DNA from: Pelagibius sp036570545
GTDB lineage: Bacteria > Pseudomonadota > Alphaproteobacteria > Kiloniellales > Kiloniellaceae
Assembly: GCA_036570545.1 (NCBI GenBank)
Contig: DATCXZ010000054.1
Coordinates: 1 to 64,000 of the forward strand
DNA length: 64,000 nucleotides
Direction of reading: 5' to 3'
Shown: positions 53,236 through 60,531 of the stretch, piece by piece
How the letters are laid out: every line of letters starts with the position of its first letter
Position numbering within the stretch: the first letter of the stretch is position 1
Translations under genes and position numbers: made by a program
Notes under the pieces: generated by a model
Told to the model about the DNA's origin: nothing
Seen by the model: only the letters and a program-made list of their open reading frames with translations
The model's database searches: none

Positions 53236-53376
53236 ATGTCGATCAGCGAGATTTACCGCACTGCGAGCATTACTCCCCGCTCCGTGCGGCGTATTCGATC
53301 TTTCCTGGCACTCTCAACCCTGGTGTTCGGTTCCTTCTCCGGCTACTGGGTGCTGATCGAGTATGTGCTGCCTTAG
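53236..53376 (+). CDS. Small single-pass membrane protein, 46 residues
   Basis: Predicted 46-residue protein: a basic N-terminal half (ITPRSVRRIRSF) then a hydrophobic helix (LALSTLVFGSFSGYWVLIEYVL). GGGAG lies 8 bp before the ATG, and the export lipoprotein gene begins 98 bp later on the same strand. The layout suggests a short membrane partner of the export machine. I recognise no family. Confidence 0.5.
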   Translation: MSISEIYRTASITPRSVRRIRSFLALSTLVFGSFSGYWVLIEYVLP

Positions 53377-53474
53377 CAATCGATGGTGTCGGCGCCAATC
53401 ATGATCGGTGGCCGTTATGATTGCGGTGCCACCTAGGAACGCTGCGCTGGAAGGTCGACGGGGGAGACCGCAAA

Positions 53475-54104
53475 ATGCCTAGAACAGTTCTGCACACCTT
53501 CATTCTGGCGCTTCTCGCTCTGTCGGGCGCCTTTGGTCTCAGCGCTTGCTCGACCAAGCCCGAGGTGCCGGCGGCGCAGGCGGCGGTACCGGCACTACCG
53601 CCGCTCTACCAGGTCGGAGCCGGCGACTCGCTCACCATCTTCGTCTGGCGCAATGCCGAGCTGACAACGACGGTGGTGGTGCGGCCGGACGGGCGCATTT
53701 CCGTCCCGCTGATTGAGGATCTCTATGTGGAGGGAAAGAATCCCAGCGATCTGTCGCGGGAGATCGAGACCGAGCTCGCCGTCTACATCCAGGATCCCCT
53801 CGTCACCGTCATGGTCGGCGGCTTCGTCGGCACCTTTCCGCAACAGGTGCGGATCGTCGGCGAAGCCTCGGTTCCGCAGGCGATACCCTACCGTGCCAAC
53901 ATGACGGTGCTCGACGTCATTATTGCGACCGGCGGGCTGACGGAGTTCGCCGACGGCAACAACACGACACTGGTGCGGCTCGACAACGGCGATCCCCAGG
54001 AATACCGCGTCAGGCTCGATGACCTTCTGGAGGACGGCGACATCTCCGCCAATGTCGCGCTGTTGCCTGGCGACATCCTGATCGTTCCGGAGACGTTCTT
54101 CTGA
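53475..54104 (+). CDS. XrtA/PEP-CTERM system polysaccharide export lipoprotein (Wza-like)
   Basis: Predicted outer-membrane export protein of 209 residues. The signal peptide ends in a lipobox LSAC with the lipidated Cys25. A polysaccharide-export domain follows (YQVGAGDSLTIFVWRNAEL, VVVRPDGRISVPLI) and a SLBB-like part (IVGEASVPQAIPY, LLPGDILIVPETFF). It is short, as in XrtA loci where this protein lacks the large Wza tail. The ATG at 53475 has GGGGAG 8 bp upstream. It would work with the chain-length protein encoded at 46017. Confidence 0.92.
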   Translation: MPRTVLHTFILALLALSGAFGLSACSTKPEVPAAQAAVPALPPLYQVGAGDSLTIFVWRNAELTTTVVVRPDGRISVPLIEDLYVEGKNPSDLSREIETELAVYIQDPLVTVMVGGFVGTFPQQVRIVGEASVPQAIPYRANMTVLDVIIATGGLTEFADGNNTTLVRLDNGDPQEYRVRLDDLLEDGDISANVALLPGDILIVPETFF

Positions 54105-54254
54105 ACGTGAGACTTCTGAACGTGAAGCCTGGGCTCGCTCCATGAGGTCCGGAGGACGCCGTTCCTCCTGGAAGGTCGCGCAGACGCAACAGCGCCCATC
54201 GCAGGCTTGCGAGGTGCGTGCGCGGCAACGGCGCAGGAAGGATTGAGACTGCTG

Positions 54255-55373
54255 ATGGCAGGCTCACGGAAAATCCATCCGGTTCTCCTCGCGGGAGGCA
54301 GCGGCGTGCGCCTGTGGCCGGTGTCGACGCCCCGCCACCCCAAGCCCTTTGTGCGCCTGGCCGGGACCAAGACGCTGCTGCAGGTGACGGCGGAGCGTGT
54401 CACAGACCCCTCCCGCTTCACGCCTCCCCTGGTGGTCTGCAACAAAACGCACCGCTTTCTGGTGGCTGAGCAGCTCCAGCAGATCGGCATCCGGCCGCAG
54501 CGAATCGTGCTCGAGCCGTCTCCGCGCAACACCGCCCCGGCCGCCTGCACGGCCGCTCTCGTGCTTGCGGAGAACCGCGCCGATGCTCTGCTTATGCTCG
54601 CCCCTTCGGATCATCTGGTGCGGGATGTCCCGGGCTTCCTGACGGCGGTGGATCGCGGCGCCGAGGCAGCCGCGCGCGGCCGGATCGTGACTTTCGGCGC
54701 CAATCCCGACAGGGCGGAAACCGGCTACGGCTACGTGGAGCGCGGCGAAGCCATTGACGGCGGCGCCGGCAGCTTCTGCCTCAAGCGCTTCGTCGAGAAG
54801 CCCGACCGCGCCACGGCGGAGTCCTACCTGGCGAGCGGACGCTACCTCTGGAACAGCGGAATGTTCCTGATGTCCGCAGAACGCCTGCTCTCCGAGATGG
54901 AGAGCTGCGCGCCCGCGGTGCTGGCGGCCTGCCGCGAGGCCTTGGCCGCCGCGACGGTCGACGAGGATTTCCTCCGTCTCCAGGAGAGCGCCTTCGCCCG
55001 ACAGCCGAGCGTCTCCTTCGACATCGCCGTCATGGAGCGCACGGGCCACGGCGCCGTCGTGCCGATCGACATCGGCTGGTCCGATGTCGGCTGCTGGGAT
55101 GCGCTCTACCAGGCCGCCGACAAGGACGACCGCGGCAACGTCCTCAACGGCGAAGTTCTGGCGGTCGACTGCGACAACAGCTATCTGCAGAGCGCGATCC
55201 TGCCGATCGCCGCCCTCGGCCTGGAGGGCATAGCAGTGGTCGGCACCGCCGATGCCCTGCTGATCTGTCCGCGCGCGCGCTCCCAGGACATGGGAATCGT
55301 GGTGGACCGTCTGGCCGGCGACCCACGCTTTGCCCCACTCGTCCGGCACATGGCCGACGAGAGCGTCGAATAA
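54255..55373 (+). CDS. manC: Mannose-1-phosphate guanylyltransferase
   Basis: Predicted 372-residue nucleotidyltransferase making GDP-mannose from mannose-1-phosphate and GTP. The signature VLLAGGSGVRLWPVSTPRHPK (about residues 9-29) and a FVEKPD motif are present, with APSDHLV and WNSGMFL as in the ManC/AlgA family. It is the short, single-function form; the phosphomannose isomerase is a separate cupin gene downstream rather than fused. The ATG at 54255 is preceded by AAGGA. It provides the substrate of AlgD. Confidence 0.9.
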   Translation: MAGSRKIHPVLLAGGSGVRLWPVSTPRHPKPFVRLAGTKTLLQVTAERVTDPSRFTPPLVVCNKTHRFLVAEQLQQIGIRPQRIVLEPSPRNTAPAACTAALVLAENRADALLMLAPSDHLVRDVPGFLTAVDRGAEAAARGRIVTFGANPDRAETGYGYVERGEAIDGGAGSFCLKRFVEKPDRATAESYLASGRYLWNSGMFLMSAERLLSEMESCAPAVLAACREALAAATVDEDFLRLQESAFARQPSVSFDIAVMERTGHGAVVPIDIGWSDVGCWDALYQAADKDDRGNVLNGEVLAVDCDNSYLQSAILPIAALGLEGIAVVGTADALLICPRARSQDMGIVVDRLAGDPRFAPLVRHMADESVE

Positions 55374-55394
55374 GAGCGGCAGGACGAGGGCGAG

Positions 55395-56279
55395 GTGCCG
55401 CACGAGATTCAGACAGCCGGGTTGTCCCGCTATCAGCGCCCGCTGGCGCGAGCGGCGTCCGCGGCCAGCCGGCGGGCGCGTGCCCTTGCTGCTATGCGCC
55501 GCTGGCTGGAGCAAGGCCTCTATAGCCTCTATGAGCGCCACCTGCTGGGCCAGCTCCACGACGGCGAGCTGCCCCGGCATGTCGGCATCATCCTCGACGG
55601 CAACCGGCGGTTCGGAAGACGCCGGCAAATCGCCGATCCCCACGAGCTCTACTCGATGGGGGCAGCCAAGCTCGACCACGTCCTGAACTGGTGCACCGCC
55701 CTTGGCATCCCAGCGGTGACGCTCTGGGTATGCTCGACCAAGAACCTGCAGCGGTCGGCGCAGGAAGTTTCGGGAATACTCGCCGCCATCCAGGACAAGC
55801 TCGCCGACCTGGCGACCGATCCCCTGGTGCACCAGCGCCAGGTGCGCGTCCGCGCCGCCGGCCGCCTCAACCTCCTGCCAGCCTCCCTGCGCGCGACGAT
55901 CGAGGCCGCCGAGGAGGCGACGAAGGGTCATGATGCCCTGGTGCTGACCATCGCCGTCGCCTACGACGGCCGCGAGGAGCTGGTCGACGCCCTGCGCTCG
56001 ATCCTGCGGTCGACGCTGAGCGAGACGGAGGATCCCGGCGCAGCGATCGACGAGATCTCGGCGGACACCGTTGCCCGGCACCTCTATGTGCCGGAGCTTC
56101 CCGATCCGGATCTTATCATTCGCACCAGCGGGGAGCTGCGGCTGTCCGGCTTCCTACTGTGGCAAAGCGCCTACAGTGAATTTTATTTTACGGAGATCGA
56201 CTGGCCGGATTTTCGCAAGATCGACTTCCTGCGCGCCGTGCGGGCCTATCAGAATCGCAAGCGGCGCTTCGGCCGCTGA
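55395..56279 (+). CDS. Cis-prenyltransferase (undecaprenyl diphosphate synthase family)
   Basis: Predicted 294-residue protein starting with GTG (GAGG 5 bp upstream). The catalytic region is GIILDGNRRF with Asp68, then TLWVCSTKNLQR where canonical enzymes have FSTENW, and RTSGELRLSGFLLWQSAYSEFYF near the end. The N-terminal extension of about 40 residues and the loss of the Trp separate it from the housekeeping UppS; the CSTKNLQR part is closer to short-chain Z-prenyl synthases. It follows manC by 21 bp. It may make the lipid carrier or a shorter prenyl chain for this pathway. Confidence 0.82.
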   Translation: MPHEIQTAGLSRYQRPLARAASAASRRARALAAMRRWLEQGLYSLYERHLLGQLHDGELPRHVGIILDGNRRFGRRRQIADPHELYSMGAAKLDHVLNWCTALGIPAVTLWVCSTKNLQRSAQEVSGILAAIQDKLADLATDPLVHQRQVRVRAAGRLNLLPASLRATIEAAEEATKGHDALVLTIAVAYDGREELVDALRSILRSTLSETEDPGAAIDEISADTVARHLYVPELPDPDLIIRTSGELRLSGFLLWQSAYSEFYFTEIDWPDFRKIDFLRAVRAYQNRKRRFGR

Positions 56280-56421
56280 GAAGAAGAGGCCCCATTCGAG
56301 AGCTACCCATCTTCGCAGAAAGTCAGCCCTTTATGCCTTTGACCTGCCCTTCTGTTTAGGTCCAGCATGAATCCGGCGCGAGATCGAAGCGGCATGCATC
56401 AACGCCGAAGGGAAGCGGATT

Positions 56422-56808
56422 ATGGACGCCCTGGCCAAGACCACAACCGCCGTTCGCTATGATATCGGAGATCACGAGGACCGCCCGTGGGGTGCCTGGC
56501 GCGTCGTAGACGCCGCGGCCAGCTTCATCACCAAGCGCGTCGAGGTGAAGCCGGGGCACCGGCTGTCGCTGCAGTTCCACCGCCATCGCTCGGAGCACTG
56601 GGTGATCGTCGCCGGCAATGGCGAGGCCACCGTCGACGAAACCATCGCGCAGCTCAAGCCCGGCGACCATGTAATCATTCCCTGCGGCGCCAAGCACCGC
56701 ATCCGCAACACAGGCGGCGAGTTGCTGGTCTTCGTCGAGGTTCAGTTTGGCGAAATCCTGGACGAAAGCGACATCACGCGGCTGGATGACGACTACGCCC
56801 GCTGCTGA
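56422..56808 (+). CDS. Cupin phosphomannose isomerase (type II PMI domain)
   Basis: Predicted 128-residue cupin resembling the isomerase half of AlgA/ManC. The motifs RPWGAWRVVD, LSLQFHRHRSEHWVIVAGNG (about residues 50-69) with the metal-binding His residues, IPCGAKHRIRN and DITRLDDDYAR are in order. It would interconvert fructose-6-phosphate and mannose-6-phosphate. GGGAAG lies 6 bp before the ATG. Together with the separate manC gene it gives the two activities usually fused in one protein. Confidence 0.87.
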   Translation: MDALAKTTTAVRYDIGDHEDRPWGAWRVVDAAASFITKRVEVKPGHRLSLQFHRHRSEHWVIVAGNGEATVDETIAQLKPGDHVIIPCGAKHRIRNTGGELLVFVEVQFGEILDESDITRLDDDYARC

Positions 56809-56833
56809 ATTCAGAAACCTGCGGCAGTCGGCG

Positions 56834-58162
56834 ATGCGTCTCGGCCGGCTGCTGCTGTCTGGCGCAGTTGCCGCGCTTGTCGCCTGTGCCTTGCCCGCTG
56901 CGGGACAGGCCGACGACGGCCTGCGCGCGCCACGGCTCCCCGCTCTCGACAACCTGGCCGCCGGTCCCGGCGCCTGGCGTGACGGCCTCGTCGGGCCGCG
57001 GGTCGAGGGCCTTCACAGCCCCCGTCCGCCGCCGCGCGCGACGGCGCCGGTCGCGACCGTGGCGGAGCTGAAGGCGGCGATCAAGGCCGCGCAACCGGGA
57101 ACGACGATCGAGCTTCAGCCGGGCACCTACACCTTTTCCGGTGTCAGGATCGACGTCACCCGCCCCGGCAGCCCGAAGCTTCCGATCGTGGTGCGAGCAC
57201 CTGCCTTGGGTGCGGTCCGACTGCAGTTTTCCCTGCTCGAGGGCTTTCGTGTGCTCGCGCCGTTCTGGATTTTCGAGAACCTCGTCATCGAGGGTACCTG
57301 CGAGACCGATCACCGTTGCGAGCACGCGTTCCACATCGTTGGGGACGCTGCCGGCACGGTGATTCAGAACAACTGGGTGACGGATTTCAATGCAGCCGTG
57401 AAGGTGAACGGCAAGGACGGGCGCTATCCCGACGCAGGGATCATCCGGCGCAACCTCTTCACGAACAACCAGCCGCGAAAGACGGACCGGCCCATTACCG
57501 TCCTCGATATCGTCTCGGTGAGCCGCTGGCGCGTGCAGCGGAACATCATCGCCGACTTCGCCAAGGACGGCGGCAACTTCACCAGCTATGGCGCCTTCTT
57601 CAAAGGAGCCGGCGAGGACAACATCTTCGAACAGAACCTGGTGCGCTGCGAGCTGCGCCACAGCGGCCAGCGGCGCATCGGCTTCTCCTTCGGCGGCGGC
57701 CGCACCGGCCGCCGGTTCTGCCGTGACGGCAGTTGCAGCGCCGAGCACAGGGGCGGCATCGCCCGCAGCAACGTCATCATGCATTGCTCCGAAGCCGGCA
57801 TCCATCTCAACAAGAGCGCCGACACGCTGATCCACAACAACGCGCTGATCGCAACGCAGGGGATCGAACTGCTGCGCGCCTCGACAGACGCGATGATCGT
57901 GAACAACCTCCTCGACGGCAGCATCCGCGCGCGGGAGGGGGCGACCTACACAGCGACGAACAACGTGGTGGGCAGCGCGCTCTACTTCGATGCAGCGGGA
58001 GGCGATCTGCGGCTCGGCAACGGCGAGGCTGTCCGCGGCCGCGGCCGATCCCTGCCGGAGGGCGGTCTGGACCTCTGCGGCCAGCCCTATGACGCAGCGG
58101 CGCCGGACATCGGGCCGATCCAGTACGACGCTCCCGGCGGCTGCGCGTCGGGGCTGCGCTGA
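56834..58162 (+). CDS. Secreted right-handed beta-helix protein
   Basis: Predicted 442-residue protein. A signal peptide (LGRLLLSGAVAALVACALPAAGQA) is followed by repeated short strands and Asn/Gly turns (for example IRRNLFTNNQ, WRVQRNIIADF, IFEQNLVRCELRH, NVIMHCSEAGIHLNKSADTLIHNN), which build a parallel beta-helix as in polysaccharide lyase family 6, pectate lyases and mannuronan epimerases. The ATG at 56834 is chosen over the longer frame because of the signal peptide; it starts 25 bases after the isomerase gene. A lyase or epimerase acting on the mannuronate-containing polymer fits the context but is not proven. Confidence 0.75.
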   Translation: MRLGRLLLSGAVAALVACALPAAGQADDGLRAPRLPALDNLAAGPGAWRDGLVGPRVEGLHSPRPPPRATAPVATVAELKAAIKAAQPGTTIELQPGTYTFSGVRIDVTRPGSPKLPIVVRAPALGAVRLQFSLLEGFRVLAPFWIFENLVIEGTCETDHRCEHAFHIVGDAAGTVIQNNWVTDFNAAVKVNGKDGRYPDAGIIRRNLFTNNQPRKTDRPITVLDIVSVSRWRVQRNIIADFAKDGGNFTSYGAFFKGAGEDNIFEQNLVRCELRHSGQRRIGFSFGGGRTGRRFCRDGSCSAEHRGGIARSNVIMHCSEAGIHLNKSADTLIHNNALIATQGIELLRASTDAMIVNNLLDGSIRAREGATYTATNNVVGSALYFDAAGGDLRLGNGEAVRGRGRSLPEGGLDLCGQPYDAAAPDIGPIQYDAPGGCASGLR

Positions 58163-58227
58163 GCCCCGGATTCGCTTCACCTCAGGGCCGCCTGGACAGC
58201 CCCGCCGCGCACCCCTATAGAAGCCCC

Positions 58228-59244
58228 ATGAGAGACTTCTGGCGCGACTGCGGCTACCACCTGCTCGAGCGACGCGAGAACGGCCACCTGACGGTGACCG
58301 ACGACTTCCTGCGCGCCTACCTGAACCGGCCGGAGGTCGGCCCGGTGCCGGAGTCCAACGAGGCCGAGCGTGCCCTCCATGCCGCCCTGCTGCGCAACCC
58401 GCGCGAGGCGGTGAGCAAAGAGCGCCTCGCCGCCATCGCCGACCCCGATGCCATCGAGAACTACCGGGTGGTGCTGGGCTTTCGCGACCGCCTGCTCGAT
58501 GCGGCAACGCTGGAGGACGCCTACCTCGGGCTCTTCCTCGATCCGGATGGCGTCAGGGTGCCGCCGCTCTTCGTCGACCAGCTCGCCCATGTCATCGCGC
58601 GCGCCATGCTGGAGGGCGAGAGCGACCCGCTGAGGCTGCGCGCCGCCGAGCTGCTGTTCCGGGCCCAGCAGGTCACCATCAACGACGGCGCCGTCATGGC
58701 GGCCGACGCCGAGACGGTGGAGATGTACGCCGGCTCCGGCGGCTTCGGCAGCATCGGGCGCCTCGTCGCCGAGGCACAGACGCCGCTGCGCACGGTGGAG
58801 CTCGACGTGCTGAACGAGGACAACGCGGCGCTCTACTGGGGCCGCGACAGCCGCTACGACACCGTGCTGAACCTGAACTTCGCCGGCGCCGGGCTGGACG
58901 CGCTCTGCCGCGTGCTGGAGCGCTGGATCGCGCACTTCTACGACATTTGCGTCGCCATTCAGCCGGTGCAGAAGATCACCGACGAGCGCTGGGTCTGGCA
59001 CATCGGGCTGGACGCCGAAGGAAACGCCCTGCTGAACGATCTCTACAACGGCATCGAGGTCGGCGAAGGCCGCCTGGCGCAGCTGCTCTCGCTCTTCCGC
59101 ATGGACTTCCGGGACAGCTCCGTGATGGCGCCGGAGATGGCCGGCCGCCCAGTCTACCTTGCCATGGCGATGAGCGGGAGCAGCCAGCTCCGCTTGAAGC
59201 CGCAGAACCTGCTGGTCAACCTGCCGCTGGCCGCGCGCGCCTGA
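58228..59244 (+). CDS. Conserved hypothetical protein (DUF6352-like)
   Basis: Predicted cytoplasmic protein of 338 residues, mostly helical with no signal peptide or membrane helix. Sequence such as MRDFWRDCGYHLLERRENGHLTVTDDFLRAYL matches what I recall of the DUF6352 family in alphaproteobacteria; I am not certain of the name. No catalytic motif is evident. It is the first gene to the right of the polysaccharide locus and 30 bp before the transporter gene, on the same strand. Function unknown. Confidence 0.7.
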   Translation: MRDFWRDCGYHLLERRENGHLTVTDDFLRAYLNRPEVGPVPESNEAERALHAALLRNPREAVSKERLAAIADPDAIENYRVVLGFRDRLLDAATLEDAYLGLFLDPDGVRVPPLFVDQLAHVIARAMLEGESDPLRLRAAELLFRAQQVTINDGAVMAADAETVEMYAGSGGFGSIGRLVAEAQTPLRTVELDVLNEDNAALYWGRDSRYDTVLNLNFAGAGLDALCRVLERWIAHFYDICVAIQPVQKITDERWVWHIGLDAEGNALLNDLYNGIEVGEGRLAQLLSLFRMDFRDSSVMAPEMAGRPVYLAMAMSGSSQLRLKPQNLLVNLPLAARA

Positions 59245-59274
59245 GATGCCCGGCGGGACGGCGAGCGCCGTGCG

Positions 59275-60195
59275 ATGAGCATCGCCCCGCTGGCGCGCGA
59301 CTTCTCCGGCACCGCCCGCCTCGGCCTTGCCCTGGCGGTGGCCAGCGCCATCGGCTACGGCACGATGATCACCGCGACGCGGCTCAGCTACGACGCCGGC
59401 AGCAATCCCTTGACCCTGATCTGCGCACGGGCCGCCGTGCCGGCGGCCATCCTCGCGCTGCTGATGCTGGCGCGCGGCAGCGCCTTCGCGCTCAGGCCCG
59501 GCGCCTTGTGGCCGGTGGCCGGCATCGCCCTCGGCCAGCTCGGCATCACCATCGGCTACCTCAGCGCCGTGGCCTACATCCCGGTCTCGCTGGCCGCGCT
59601 CGTCTTCTACGCCTATCCGGTGCTGGTCGCCGGGTTGCTGCCGCTGACCGGCCGCGGCGGCGTCGGCTGGACGACCGCCGCCGCCTTTCTCGCCGCCTTC
59701 GCCGGTCTGGCGCTGGCCCTGGCGCCCTCCTTCACGACGCTCGACCCGCTGGGCCTCACGCTGGCGCTCGGCGCCACGCTGTCCGGCACCCTGCTGGTCC
59801 TCGCCGCCGACCGCCTGCCGCCGGAGCAGGACATGCTGCCGGTCGGGCTCTACATGAACCTCGCCGCCCTGGCGGTGGCCGCCCCCTACGCGCTGCTCGC
59901 CGGCGGCCTCGCCGCGCCTGAAGGCGCTCTCGGCTGGGGCGCCCTCGCCTACGTCTGCCTCGGCTTCCTGGGCGCCTTCCTCGCCATGATCGGCGCGGTG
60001 CGCCACGCCGGCCCCCTGCGCACTGCCCTGGTGTTCAACGTGGAGCCGGTGGTCGCCATCGCCAGCGCCGTGCTGCTGCTCGGCGAGACCCTCGGCGCTG
60101 GCCAGGTGCTGGGCGTGGCCCTCGTCTTCGCCGCCCTCACGCTTGCCACCCTGGCCGAGCAGCAGCACGTGCCAGTACCGCCACCCAGCGCCTGA
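59275..60195 (+). CDS. EamA/DMT-superfamily transporter
   Basis: Predicted inner-membrane protein of 306 residues with ten helices in two EamA repeats (LALAVASAIGYGTMITATRLSY at about 19-40; the second repeat begins near LTLALGATLSGTLLVLAADRLPP, ending SAVLLLGETLGAGQVLGVALVFAALTL). These exporters move amino acids, nucleotide sugars or other metabolites; the substrate cannot be told. The gene follows the hypothetical by 30 bp and may share its transcript. Confidence 0.88.
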   Translation: MSIAPLARDFSGTARLGLALAVASAIGYGTMITATRLSYDAGSNPLTLICARAAVPAAILALLMLARGSAFALRPGALWPVAGIALGQLGITIGYLSAVAYIPVSLAALVFYAYPVLVAGLLPLTGRGGVGWTTAAAFLAAFAGLALALAPSFTTLDPLGLTLALGATLSGTLLVLAADRLPPEQDMLPVGLYMNLAALAVAAPYALLAGGLAAPEGALGWGALAYVCLGFLGAFLAMIGAVRHAGPLRTALVFNVEPVVAIASAVLLLGETLGAGQVLGVALVFAALTLATLAEQQHVPVPPPSA

Positions 60196-60212
60196 GCCTC
60201 CCCCCGAGTCTC

Positions 60213-60236
60213 CCCGGGTTTTCCCCGGAAAATTTT
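60213..60236 (+). terminator. Possible terminator after the EamA gene
   Basis: CCGGG (60214-60218), loop TTTTC, CCCGG (60224-60228), followed by AAAATTTT. The 5-bp stem is short; the trailing T-run is 4 bases. Weak but placed where a terminator is expected. Confidence 0.35.
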
Positions 60237-60311
60237 CTTGTGCAGGACCGGCGTGCCGAAAGCCGCGGCTTCGCGCGCTTTTCCCTCCGCCTGCCCCCAA
60301 GCTGTCGCCGC

Positions 60312-60327
60312 TTAAGAAAATCTTAAC
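60312..60327 (+). promoter_or_regulatory. CtrA-binding site candidate upstream of nrdJ
   Basis: TTAA (60312-60315), seven bases, then TTAAC (60323-60327) exactly match the alphaproteobacterial CtrA consensus TTAA-N7-TTAAC. The site overlaps the left NrdR-box candidate by 2 bases. Confidence 0.6.
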
Positions 60328-60360
60328 CCAAAATGTGGTGACCTCTGCCATATGTTGTGG
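60326..60360 (+). promoter_or_regulatory. Two NrdR-box candidates upstream of nrdJ
   Basis: Both 60326-60341 and 60345-60360 keep the invariant bases of the NrdR box (C, A, AT, T, G) in the expected phase. Centres lie 19 bases apart, close to but not exactly two helical turns. NrdR commonly represses ribonucleotide reductase genes. Confidence 0.5.
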
Positions 60361-60531
60361 TTTAATTACATGGCGTCACAAGATGCAGCAAATCGTAGGA
60401 TTTGCGGGGGTTTCCGGGGCAGCGGACTGTCTTGCGGCAAGGCGTCGCCCGACGCGGCGGCAGCCGGCCCGGTCCCATCATCTGCGGCGCGATGCTGGGT
60501 CAACAGACAGAGCGGGAATGGAGACTAGCGA

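Larger units (their letters stand above)
60196..60531 (+). other. Upstream region of nrdJ
   Basis: About 336 bases without a gene. It contains the weak terminator at 60213-60236, the CtrA and NrdR sites at 60312-60360 and a palindromic AAGCCGCGGCTT (around 60260). I looked for a cobalamin riboswitch (conserved B12 box) and did not see one. Confidence 0.5.

Noticed and set aside
58177..60351. 724-codon minus-strand ORF opposite the hypothetical and EamA genes
   Set aside because: Low-complexity Glu/Gly/Gln composition, no start context, and both plus-strand genes are well supported.
60361..60531. Cobalamin riboswitch before the B12-dependent nrdJ
   Set aside because: No B12-box-like element or helical framework seen; the region shows transcription-factor sites instead.
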